This document shows positions 1-10,843 of a stretch of 64,000 bases of DNA, one piece after another; the stretch's first letter is position 1, and each line of letters opens with the position of its first letter. Both the position numbers and the translations under genes were made by a program. The notes under the pieces are model-generated. The model was not told where the DNA came from, searched no databases, and was given only the letters and a program-made list of their open reading frames with translations. Origin of the DNA: Steinernema hermaphroditum (lineage: Eukaryota > Nematoda > Chromadorea > Rhabditida > Steinernematidae); contig CM059624.1 in assembly GCA_030435675.1 (NCBI GenBank), positions 15,896,769-15,960,768 on the forward strand, read 5' to 3'.

Positions 1-82
1 CGACTACTTTCACTGAAACTCATCTTAAATAACACCACATGACATCCCATACAAAATCAGATTCGTGGTCACATGAATGTCT

Positions 83-1338
83 CTAATATCTGGTTTTACT
101 TCCAGCAGTGGACGAGTTCCTGATTATCTCATTTCTTGGCGTGAAAGTACGGATTTCCTTGTTGAATATAATCACGATGATCCTGTAATTGACTTTTTAC
201 ATCAGCTCGGTACCTTTACATACCCATCAATGGTGTGAACGGCGATCCAAGCGATGGTGGTCATAACCAAATGAATCCATCTGTTGTGCACGAAATAGGG
301 GGCGATGGAGAAGTAGAGGACCAATTCGGACAGAAAAGCGAAATCTTGAAGACAGGCTTGAAAGAAGAACCGAATCTCTCGTTTTCGGTTCATCTTCACG
401 CTTATGATTCCCGTGGACACGTGGCTCTGAAATGTGTCCTAAGATGGAGTCCTTAAAAGAGGTCTCACTCTGTTGTGGAAACGGATTCCAATGAAGGTCA
501 TCACATCCAAGATTCCAAAGATGCCTATGACACCGACGCTCAAGTAGTAGCACATGTAGGTGATGATGAATCGACTGCAGAAGGTGTCCTTAGGAAACAT
601 GGCCAGGTTAGGACCATCCAAGTAGAGTGTGCAATCCGCTAAATATGGGTCAGTGTAAAGAGTGAACTGGACGAAAGCATACGTGAAAAGTAGGGAAGAA
701 CTTGAATAACCGCAATGGACCACACAATTCCAATAGAAATGTGTGTGGTCCTGTGGTCGAACATAAGGTGGTACTTGATCGGGAAGTAGACGACACAGAA
801 GCGATTGATTGCGGTGAGGAGATGGGAAAATAAGGAGGCGTTGTAGACCAAAATGAGAAACTGCCCACATCGCGCTCCCCAGTAGGTATCGTGGATGTTC
901 GGATTTCTGAAGAGGAATGGAATATTTTATTTAAAAAAGTTCGCTCACATAATGAGAAGTGGAGCGATCAGACAGCCGAATGTGAAGCAATTCCCAAAGT
1001 TGGCGATGGTATGCGATGTTACAATACGGCCGAAGGCGTAGCCGAACGTGGTCGCTTTTCGGACTGCGTAGTAGACGTAGCCGTTTATCATCATCCCAGC
1101 GAGGCCAGTCTGAAAGGTAATTAATTCACAGCTCAAAAAAAGGTGTCGCTTGAGGGAGATTCAAACTGCGGAGAGGCGGACTCTTGGGAAGATTCCCTTG
1201 TCAGTCAATTCCCCTTACCATAACGATAATCGCCGCCGCAGAAGGATAGTCCTTCGGTTCGAACAGATCGGTCATAGTCGTCGAATTATCTACCGTAGCC
1301 GCTGAGACAGCTGAGACGAGAACGAGTAACACAAACAT
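83..1338 (-). CDS. Srx-type 7TM chemoreceptor A (six exons, 325 aa)
   Basis: A seven-transmembrane receptor of the nematode Srx class, probably a chemosensory GPCR in the sensory cilia membrane. Exons in transcript order are 1338-1219, 1109-949, 906-683, 638-469, 426-224 and 182-83, all with GT-AG junctions, and they join into one open frame of 325 codons. Family marks are the GYAFGR motif after the first helices, INRFCVVYFP after helix 3, the FFFQAC segment before helix 6 and the FNKEIR tail. The first exon opens with a hydrophobic stretch (MFVLLVLVSAVSA) not seen in the neighbouring copies, so translation could instead begin at the internal Met 22. The 161, 224 and 170 nt exons match those of the other receptors here. 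The ligand is unknown. The Srx assignment comes from motif recognition and is firm at the level of 7TM receptor. Confidence 0.85.
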
Positions 1339-2783
1339 CGTACAAGCGCTGAAATAATTACTAGAGTTGTTTTGAAAAACGTGTGGTATTGAAAACTTGG
1401 AAATCGCGTGTCAAAGTGGACATCCACGTGAAAAGCGGGCAGACAAGGGCGGAGATTTAGAATGAACGGAGGTCATAGATCTGCTCTGGTCATTCGACAC
1501 GAAAAATGGATCAACCCCCTTGTGTCTTATCCCCAGGCCATTATACAATTCATCCGCACGAACTCGACGCTGATGTTCAAACAACGATGGCTAATGAAGA
1601 TAGCATGCTGTCGGGTTATAATTAGAACGGTGTGTGAGCAAGCGGAATACCCAATAAAGACATAACCGAATAACAGTGTGAAATCATCGCCTTCCTACGC
1701 GCTATAATGAAGCTATTTTATGCAGAATCGAAGCGGAAGTCTTGCTTCTAGGCGTAAGTCAGCTTACAAGGGGCCATTCCGAAGTATCAGAGGCTGATCG
1801 GGCTGAAACTTTGGGGATTTGTAAGCCAATACGATATATAATATCTCTAAATATCAGCTGCCCGTCCTTATGTTATAGTAATTCTTAAAATAGACTCTGC
1901 TTAAAAGTGGCGTGCACATACTACACTTAACGGCAAGGACCAAAAGTGTGCGAATAGCGCATCCGTTAGCTGTTTGGCTAGGAGGTACGGGGTTGGCGAG
2001 TTCGGCCCCCGGTGTCAACAGCGTTGATCCTTGAGCCATGGCGAGTGATTCGAAGTTCTCTCAAACCGCAATATTTATACTAGCGTCGTACTCCCTAAGG
2101 CGATCACACCTTGTGCTTTGATGATCTCTGTAAGGTTTGATGGCCTTTAAAGAATAGGTGGTTTTCGATCGTAAATCCGTATTTTCTAAAATCTCCGTTG
2201 ATTCAACTTAATCGCATGCTATGTTCCGTGAAAATAAGCACCATTATAAGGAGGAAAAACAAGAAGGCCAGTGAAAAACATGAATCAAGGATGATCCTCA
2301 TTCCCAGGGGGAAGCACCACTTGATCACCCACATGGAAATCGTTGGCCCTTGGCATGGGATCTATGCTGCCAGTAATACCTCCCACAGGGACATTCGATC
2401 GGCGATAAAGGTGGATATCCCACGGGATATCGCCTACGTTTTAACTATTAGTTTATCTTGTGTCGTGGCTAAGCTTATCGAAAAAAGACTGCCGACTAAT
2501 TTGAAATTCCATGCCATACATTGCGGGTGTCCGGAATGGTCTAGGAATCACCGTCTTAGACGTGCATTGGATAATGGCTGCTCATTTTAACACATTTAAA
2601 TCACAAGGCTAATTCTTCGAAGTGGCTCGCTTCATGTCCTTTTGTCACGTTTTCTACCAGCGCTGCATTTGTTTTGGGTTCAATTTCTACGGTTTCACGA
2701 ACGTTCACAGAGATCTTTTTCAAAGGATTGTTTGGTACGGGAATACTCATTATTCACTTTTTGTATACGTAGCACTAAAGTAT
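1339..2783. other. Gene-free stretch
   Basis: Several short open frames occur, the longest 130 codons at 2198-2590 on the plus strand. None shows a recognisable domain, and none extends into neighbouring exons through plausible splice sites. I see no gene here. Confidence 0.5.
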
Positions 2784-2918
2784 CTTTCGCAAGGTCGCCG
2801 TCACCGTCACCGGCACCGTCTTGTATGTGAAAAGGCGCCGGCGCCGGTGGCAACGTGAACACAGAACGGTGACGGCGACGGAGACGGAGACGGCGCCGGT
2901 AAGGGCACCTTGTGAAAG
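2784..2918. repeat. Fold-back repeat with GC-rich triplet/hexamer core
   Basis: The ends are inverted copies: CTTTCGCAAGGT at 2784-2795 and its near-complement (11 of 12) at 2907-2918. Between them lie CGTCAC/CGGCAC-type repeats on the left and GACGGAGACGG-type repeats on the right, which are also partly complementary. The layout resembles a small fold-back or MITE-like element. No convincing target-site duplication was found. Confidence 0.45.
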
Positions 2919-3371
2919 AGCCATAAATATTCAAAATTCGTATTTTGAGCATGGATTTGATTTTGTACTATGATGCCAAATAGGGGTACGCCGTAAGAGT
3001 ACGGATGAGCCTGTAAGTTGAAGTAAAACAGCACCCAGTAAGACGGCTTATGTCGTGCAAGGCGTCTCATAAAGCATAACACACCGTAGTCATCGCTCGT
3101 TTTCTTTCTTCGGCACGGGGGCGAGATGTCGGGGCTGAAAGACATCGATCCCATGAGTTTGCGCCGGCACTTGAGAGGCTGATTTGAGCGAATTTGGACT
3201 TGATAGACTAATTTTCAAGAGCTGATTCCGGTAGAGGCGCAGACGGTGAAGCATAGTGAACTCCCATGACACAACGGGCTATGTGGAATCCGATCGTCCC
3301 AGCAGCTGGCGGCGCAGGCTTCAGGGTTCAGCGAGACTTCCGCTTCTAAGGGCGACCCGAGCGGGCGTCAT
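2919..3371. other. Gene-free stretch between two fold-back repeats
   Basis: No credible coding exon is visible. Around 3050 the words CTTATGTCGTGCAAGGCGT recall the outer edge of the fold-back element at 3372-3560, so part of this stretch may be related repeat DNA. Confidence 0.4.
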
Positions 3372-3560
3372 GACATAAGAGCGCCGGATTTAAGCGCGCC
3401 GAAATAAGTGCGCCGTCATAAGCTCGCCGCGACATAAGCTCGCCGCGACATAAGCGCGCCGCGACATAAGCGCGCCGCGACATAAGCGCGCCGCGACACA
3501 AGCGCGCCGTCAGAAGCGCGCGCCGTCATAAATCGCGCTTAAATCCGGCGCTCTTATGTC
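3372..3560. repeat. Fold-back element: 27-bp perfect inverted arms around a 16-bp tandem array
   Basis: Bases 3372-3398 and 3534-3560 are perfect inverted copies over 27 bp (beginning GACATAAGAGCGCCGG). The space between is filled with about eight copies of a roughly 16-bp unit of the form CGCCGCGACATAAGCG, some diverged. The inverted similarity continues imperfectly outside the arms (GCGTCAT on the left, GTGTCACGC on the right). This could be a transposon-derived fold-back or a satellite-like hairpin. It has no coding capacity. Confidence 0.8.
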
Positions 3561-5543
3561 GTGTCACGCCTTGCAACTATAGAGGATAAAATTCACTATG
3601 AACTGTAGCTTAAACCCACCATTCACCGATGAAACCTATCAGGTTCTGTTACACTCTGGTATGATATCCTCCACGCCAAATTTCAGCCGAATCGGTATGG
3701 GACAGTTTGGGACCTCTCCTTGTCAGCTAATCTCATTAAGTATAAGTTAAAGTCAGCGAAGCCTACGAAGCATCGAATCGAAATTTGAAAAATACATCAC
3801 TGCCCCCCCCAATGCGCGTATCTATTCCGATTCTTGCGAAATTCGACGTTCTTCTACGACTCTATGCGCATGACCCCTATTCCTACGAAATCTCGTCACG
3901 CTTGAACATTTCCCGCACAAACAATTCCAGTTCTGAAGCTCACAAACAAGTTGTTTACCACCATATGCCTTTTGGACATCAAAATCAACAATCATTGTTT
4001 TGAAGCGTCTGTTCTTGAAATCCATTACGCGGACTTTGAACCTTGTCTGCTACTTTTTGAACCTAGTCCCTCTTTTCCCCTCATCGCATGGGTCTCGTTT
4101 GCAAACCATAATTTCAACACAACTCCAAGTGGTTTATCAAGTTCGCAGTTATAAGTTAGGTAAAGTCCAAAAGTCGACTAATTTCTGGAATTCTACGCAC
4201 ACAAACTGCAAATAATGAGTGCTCACGCACCAAACAATCCTTCGAAAAAAGATCTCCGTGAACGTTCGTCAATCGTTGAGAAATGGAACCAAAACATGCA
4301 GTGTTAAAAGGGCACGCAGACGACATAAATGGCATTGCGAAGAGTTAGTCTTGAATTAGCCATAAAGTGGGAATTAGACATAAAAACACACCCGTTTCTG
4401 TTATAAAAACACATCCGGGCTGTCCTTGTGCATATTGTAGGCGAAACTTCCATTTCCGAAACGGGTTGATCCGGTGCTAGTAACAATAGTTGTTTCCAGG
4501 AGAGTCCAGTTCCGTATAACGGTCAATAATAAAAATGCCACATCGTAAGCGTCCCCTAAATTCGCAGTGTATACCGCTAGATCCAAACGGATTGGTCCAT
4601 TGCGATAGCCATTAAATTCTCTCGGCAGAGTGCGTGACGACTTTTGCTGACCCATCGGTATCGCCTGAGTCAGGTTGTCCGATTTTCGTCACGCAAGTCT
4701 GGGCACGCGCCATAGAGCTGATCAATGAGGAGCAGTTGAACGGCCTAGAAGGCGGTAATGATGCCACCGAGAACATGTTAGAAGAAAACTTCGAAATCTG
4801 TATACCGCCTTGAAGTCGCTAGGCTCTTCCTTAACTTCTACCGCTGAATAATTGATCTTTTACACCAACCGCTTGGGTGCTCCTGCACAAAGATAAGAGT
4901 GGTGGACATGAGCACTTTCAAAGGTTTCTAAAGCTACGATGCTTCTTTTTGATGCTCACACTCAGTCACATTTGCCTTCAGATTAACTTTATGTCCTAAA
5001 GATTAACTTGACATTATATAAAAGTATAGTCAGCTTCACCCAAAAACAGTCGGAAATTATAATAATGTAAAAAAAAGAAAAAGAAAGGCATTTAAATTCA
5101 TGCAGCTAGCAAAATAATGGCGAGTGGGGCTGAGAAAAACAACTATAGATGCAGCTTTGATGCTCATCTCACGTCAATGCGCCACTATTAACATAATTTC
5201 ATTGGGACGCGATGAGACTCACAACAACAAGAGCATCTTTCGACATTTCGTTCAGAGTTCAAATATCGGTGGGCAGTGACATTTCTCCTCAGGCATCAAA
5301 AGTTCGTTGCCCATTCAAGAACTGACAAGTGCGTTCTAGTAGTAGAAAATTACGAGCTGTGCTTCTCTCGGCTGCAGACATCACTATGAACGAAAACTGA
5401 AGTAGTAATTGCCCAAATCTGCGAGATGGACACATATTTAAGAGTTGTCCTTGTTGTTTGTGAACGAACTCAGGAAATCCTGTATGTGCTGGAAAAAAAA
5501 TGTAAACAAGATCCACAACCAGAACACGGACAACTCTGCTCAT
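3561..5543. other. Gene-free stretch
   Basis: About 2 kb of AT-richer DNA with only short unsupported open frames on both strands. No domain, RNA gene or further repeat was recognised. Confidence 0.5.
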
Positions 5544-5598
5544 GAAGGATTTGAACCAGAGCCTCGAAAATGTCGATCAGGCACACTACCGACTACAC
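5544..5598 (-). other. tRNA-like relic (box A/box B words)
   Basis: Read on the minus strand, this stretch contains TAGTCGGTAGTG followed about 30 bases later by GGTTCAAATCC, the order expected of pol III A and B boxes. A clean acceptor stem and anticodon stem cannot be drawn, so I treat it as a decayed tRNA or a tRNA-derived repeat, not a functional tRNA gene. Confidence 0.25.
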
Positions 5599-5871
5599 TT
5601 AACAGGCCGTTATGAGGTGCGGCCAATTCATTGATTACATTACTTTAAGGGGATTTTACGGATTTTAATTATCACTTTTAGTCGTGTTCCAAAAAATCGA
5701 ACACCAGGTATAATAGTCAAAAAAAAAAACTAAAAACTCTACAAAGCGAGACAGTCTGTGTCCTGAGTAGACATCCACGTCTCATTGACTCTTTTGCTTC
5801 TGCAGGTTTGCCTTTTTCAGACGCGCTATGGACATTCATTGTCCACCGCTTCGAGTTGATCGGTTGTCCGG

Positions 5872-7559
5872 ATGCCGCTGAATATCGATGTCACATTTCG
5901 CTGGGGCGACAAGAAGAAAGGCGAGGAGAAGCAGAGCGAATCCGAGTCCGGAGGATCGGAAAGTAACTGTTCATCTTGTGCTACGTCAGGTATAAGACGG
6001 CATTTATATAATTTCGATTGTAGTTCTTCTTTACCGTTCCAGAAGGTTCCAGCGCGTCGACCAGCACTGTCAATTCCGGCGTGAAGACTCCAAAAAATGG
6101 AAGTGTTACGGAGCCCTCCTCGAATGACAACTCCAGTGTTGTATCCATTCAGCACACTCCAAAAATTGGCGCTAAAATGGCGTCTCCTGCGAAGCAGTCC
6201 GTAAAAGTTAAGAAGGCAAAGAAAAGGTCTGCGCTAGCGTCATCAACTAAATCGTCTACGACACGGACCTCAAAAGCGGTGTCAAGAACTCAATCACCGG
6301 CAGCTGGAGTTAAGCCTAGAAGTACCGAAACCGATTATAAGACAATTTCGACAACGTCGTATACCAAAAAGTCGGCTGATCGTTCTGGTAAATGATTATA
6401 TTCTCGCTATACCATTAAACGATGATTTCAGCAACCGGAGAAGGCAAATCTTCGCTACGTTCACCCGCTCTGTGTCCGACTCCAAAGAATTTGAAAAACC
6501 CATCCACCAGCACGCATTCATCGTCGGAATTAAGCGCGACGCAGTCGCCCGGGAGTGAAGATCGAGCTCCGCCAGACGGATCTCCAAGAAATTTGATCGT
6601 TATGCGCCACGCCGAGAGAGTCGATCGGGTTCGTTCGTTTTACATTTGGTGATTATTTTGATGTGTCTACGCTTAGGTTTTCCCATCATGGATCCGTTTA
6701 TCGTCAAAAACCGGAAGCTACCAACCTTACAACCTGAATCTGCCCGTTTCGCTGCCGAAACGTCGCGGAGGCCTGAAAGCCTTCGAGCAAGATCCGCCCA
6801 TCACCGAAATCGGGCGCATTGTTGCCGAACTGACCGGGAAATCAGTGAACAGGTCGAACTTTCGTGTAATGGCGGTGTTTTGTTCCCCGGCGCTTCGATG
6901 TATCCAAACGGCGCAACATGTTGTCGCAGCGATGAAGGTTCCAAATCTAACTGTAAACGTGGAACCAGGATTGTTTGATTGGTGTGGTTGGTAAGCATCA
7001 ATTTACTAAGTATTCGCATTAAATCATTGAAAATTCAGGTACGAGATCTTCCCAAATCTTATGACAAACGAAGAAATCGCAGCGATGGGTGTCAAGATCG
7101 ATAAAAAATATTCTCCTGTTATGAGCGTTGAACATTTGAGGACTTTGCAGGGAGAAACAAGGCACGATTATTATCGACGAGCACATAACGTAATCAATCG
7201 GTATGTTTTAGAACTAACCAGGATTTGAACTTCTTCTTTTTCAGCCTTCTTACGAACTTTGGAGGAACGATCCTGGTTGTCGGCCATGCGCTCACCGTCG
7301 ATGCCTCTATTCGACCCCTTCTTGGCAAGTCCAAAACTGTTCCTGTCTTCAACGAGTTGGATACGATGTGCGATCATTATCCGTATTGCTCGTCGGTCCT
7401 TTTGAACCAAGTATGCTAGCAGATAGGGGTCAGATGTGGTTAACCTGCTTTGTTTAGGCGCAAAATTCTTCACATTGGAACATCGGGGAGCAACTGCCTC
7501 CTACAACTTTTATTGACTCGTCATCCGTTGTAGATATGACATTTATGGAAAGGAAGTAG
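5872..7559 (+). CDS. UBASH3-like histidine phosphatase (2H-phosphatase clade), 467 aa
   Basis: A phosphatase of the phosphoglycerate-mutase-like superfamily, closest by motif to the UBASH3/STS and ecdysteroid-phosphate phosphatase group. Exons are 5872-5989, 6043-6387, 6432-6628, 6677-6990, 7039-7200, 7245-7410 and 7458-7559. Catalytic marks are the RHAER motif (nucleophile His about residue 214), the arginine in CSPALRC (about 294) and the second histidine in VVGHA (about 393). The FDWCGWYEIFP stretch is also typical of this group. Residues 1-200 are low-complexity, rich in Ser, Thr and Lys, and lack the UBA and SH3 domains of vertebrate UBASH3. An acceptor-like TTTTTCAG ends at 5820, and a short upstream frame (5827-5880) overlaps the chosen ATG. 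The substrate (phosphotyrosine protein or small phosphate ester) cannot be told. Confidence 0.85.
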
Positions 7560-7840
7560 GATGGCTTTCCTCAGAAAAGCGTCGTCTTTTGAGACAACAT
7601 CTAATGAAAGATCATCACATCGATATTATCTGCATTCAAAGCCATGCAAACCTATATGGATGAACTGATTGCGAACCTTTCTATTACGACATTGCCAACG
7701 GAATTTACCTTCCCATGATGACAGAAACCCCCAATGTCCCATCGATGATCATTTGACTCTGCCACCCACAGCAATACAACGCAACATACTAACAACAAGC
7801 ACCTGTTTATAACGAAACAATAACAAAGTAGGTACACATC

Positions 7841-8334
7841 TTATTTCTTTCCTCCTCCAACGGCGGCCTTCTTGGTTCCGCGGACCTTCTTCTGACGGTT
7901 CTTGCGTTCCTTGCGCTGCTTGCGACCGCTCTTCTCCACCTTGACTCCATTGAGCTGAAACAAGCACCACTAAACGACAAGCACGACATGGACTGTGCAT
8001 ACGCGGTTGAGGCGGTATTTGGGCTCGAATTTCTTGGCGTAGTCAAGGGATTCATAGATGAGCGCGAAACCGCTGCTCTTGCCACCTCCAAACTGACAAC
8101 GGAATCCGAAGGGGACGACGACATCAGGAGTGGTCTTGTACATCTTAGACAGGCGTTCGCGGAGTTCCGACTTGGGAATGGAGGCACGTCCGGGGTGGGA
8201 GATATCGACGACCTAAACAAAAGTCGTGTTTGAGATCAGTGTGCCGCCAACTAATTCCTCACCATTTGCTTACGAGCAAGAAGGCGGTTGGTCAGCACCT
8301 TACGCGTGCGAACCGTTACGACTCCGTCAGACAT
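7841..8334 (-). CDS. rps-24: 40S ribosomal protein S24 (eS24), 131 aa
   Basis: A structural protein of the small ribosomal subunit. Exons are 8334-8263, 8212-8003 and 7954-7841, giving 131 residues, the usual size for eS24. The start ([19 protein letters not shown]), the [14 protein letters not shown] segment, the [10 protein letters not shown] segment and the [21 protein letters not shown] block are all characteristic. The lysine- and arginine-rich tail ends in GGGKK. It lies 587 bp downstream of rpa-1 on the same strand. Whether it shares a transcript with the genes upstream or has its own promoter in that gap is unknown. Confidence 0.97.
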
Positions 8335-8920
8335 TTCAAATTATACCTGGAATGAACAGCCATGAATAAGGGCCAACAAAGCGGGGAAGTCACACGGTAA
8401 AACACGAAATCGTCCCGTCATCTTATCAAAGCATTCATTCATCGTAAAATCCGTCATTATGCCTTTCATTATGCACGCGCGACCGATGAGTCAACGTTTT
8501 GCAGCGCAAATAAAAATTCTCGTACAGAACAGACAAGTGAGACTAACCGCGCGCTCGACAGACAGAGACAGACGCAAAAAGGAGAGGCGCGGATCGGCAA
8601 AACGTTTGGTAGCGTTCGCGGGAGCGCTACGGTCGATTTCAAACGACTGCTATCGGCGCAAGACCCAACCCAACTGGTAAAGCTCATCCCGACATTCTAG
8701 TTGAAGTTTACTGCAACGCAATATGCCCGCAAACAACCTGACCGCATGGCCGTTATTTTAACTCTTTAGCAGACACACACGAAGACCTGATCACATGACC
8801 ACTACACCTCATCGTCCTGAATTGGTCAAACTGACTGAACCACCTCAGATCGAACAAGACGACTCCTAAAGACAAACGATGCAATTTACTCAACAAAACA
8901 AAGTCCAACATATGCAGGAT
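8335..8920. other. Intergenic stretch upstream of rps-24
   Basis: No exon is supported. It holds the 3' flank of rpa-1 and the 5' flank of rps-24. A ribosomal-protein promoter would be expected here if rps-24 is transcribed independently, but I could not point to a specific core element. Confidence 0.4.
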
Positions 8921-10478
8921 TTATGACGTGTCAATCTTCTGGAGTGTGTCGCGCATCATGTTGATGTACTCTGTGTAAGGGACCGGCTTCACATCATAAA
9001 CGGACCAGCGAATGTTTTCCATGTCATTGAATGTTTCGGTCCTCGCCCGAATTCGGAAGTGGAAGGGCCGGAAACGCACTTCATCGATCACTTTGATGAA
9101 CCGTTCGGTCTGAAAAGCACAATGTTCAGCTGTGTTCGCGGGCGATGCTACCTACATCCGACTCTTTGAGAATTCCTAGTTCGTCGGCAGAGATCTTCAA
9201 CAGATCTCCAGCCTTCTCTTCGAAGATGGTCACCCAACGGCTTCCCGTCGCATCGGCCAGTTCGCAGCCCATCATGAGCACGTACTTGAATGAATCTCGG
9301 GTGATGTCACACTTCTCGCATCGGTACTGGCCATCCATTTCCTGCACCTTCTTCTTGCAGCCTTCGGTGGCACAGGCCTTGTACACGATATTCTCACTTC
9401 GCACGTTGTTGATTATGGCGACAACGTTGAAGTAGACGCCGCGATATTCGTTCTCACCGACCTTCGCGAGTGTGGACATTCCGATGGTGAGCAGATCTCG
9501 ACCTGAACCTCACGATAAGAACAGCCTTCGCCTGAGAATCACCTACTAAAGTTGGCACCACCGCCAGAAGCACTCAACGATGTGATGCTTGCGCCAGGCT
9601 TCTCGTTGGCATACCACATGGCCAGGTCGTCCGCTCCGTCGCACTCCGGATTCAGTTCGAAACGCGTCGAGTCGCCCGCACTGAGTGAGAAATTGCCATT
9701 GTATTCGCTGACCTGGGCGTTCTTTATGCCGATCACGGGATGCTCGCCTGGATCGACGTTGAACTCGACGGCCTTGTCGTTCCAAATGGTCAACTGGACC
9801 ATTGTGTTGCTATCGTCGACGAGATACACGTTGCGTTTCTTGATGATGTTGCCGGTGGACCGGACCGTCACCTGAACGTCTCCGTGGTCAGAAGAGGAGA
9901 ACAAACACCTGACTCACGTCCGAGGGTTCGTCAACCTTCTCCACGATGGCGAGCACGTCGATTCCCTGCCCTTGAAGCCCGGCGCCAATCTTATTGAGCG
10001 GTCTGACGTTCAGCTTCAGAGGCGCCGCCTTCATAACGGCTCGATCAGTGCACACTGAGACGTCGGCATCGTTGCGGATGGTGATCTCGTAGTCGTGTCC
10101 AGTCGAGTTGTAGCGCTTGTCGGCTGCCTTTACAATGTAGGGGGACCCTCTGATGTAGTACATCTAAACAAAAATGTTAGGTATCTTGGCAACACAACGC
10201 AACATTCATGCCTGGCCTTCTTGGACGAAGTCGTGAAGCCGATCTGCGATTTCTCCAAAGGCACTGGCGCGAAGCTCGTTGCCGTTTTTGTCGGTGATGG
10301 TGAACGAGAAAACGCGGAACTCGCCTTTGGCGCTCTTCACGTTCCTGATGCTCGTTTTCTGGCTGGTGATGCCGCACACTCTCCACCGCGACACGTACGG
10401 TGTGATAAGCGCGATCGGCGTGACATCGTTGGTACCGTGGCTCACCGTGGGCGTTCCATCAAGCCCAAAGTCGTTCAT
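8921..10478 (-). CDS. rpa-1: Replication protein A large subunit, short form (457 aa)
   Basis: Single-stranded DNA-binding large subunit of RPA, acting in nuclear DNA replication, repair and recombination. Exons are 10478-10212, 10163-9918, 9871-9547, 9502-9156 and 9109-8921. They cover the tandem OB folds DBD-A (about residues 15-115), DBD-B (about 140-270) and DBD-C. DBD-C carries its zinc ribbon as C323-X4-C328-X12-C341-X2-C344. The N-terminal protein-interaction domain of full-length RPA70 is missing from this model: the start is the first ATG after a TTTCAG acceptor about 20 bases upstream. Intron 1 appears to use a GC donor (CAG|GC), because no good GT lies before the in-frame stop. The gene starts 366 bp downstream of the presenilin stop on the same strand. 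A separate upstream exon coding the N-terminal domain was looked for and not seen. Confidence 0.93.
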
Positions 10479-10843
10479 TTTTGAGGGCGAGGTGGGCCTG
10501 AAACATCTCAGATCGCTAAAGCACAGAATTGAGCAAGAAACGTGGGAACCCGTGAACTCGAAGAGAAAATAACCGCCATACGCAGAAATTCCAACAGTGG
10601 GACTCGAAGTCAAAAGTAGGCGCAGTAAGAGATTTGAAAAGTACTGTCGTTTTCGCGCCCAAAGCCACATTTCTTTTCGAATTATCTAGAAACATCGCGT
10701 GTGGTTCCCGTTTTCCCTCGCTATCGAGACGTTTGACTGAGAAGTGTGTAGATCTCTGAAGCTACCCTAGCTCCGGTGGCTGCTATGACAAATTACTTTT
10801 ATTTTTTAGACATAATATTGTAACTGGTTTGACTAAAAATATA

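Noticed and set aside
2198..2590. 130-codon plus-strand frame
   Set aside because: No family features, no codon-use contrast and no neighbouring exons.
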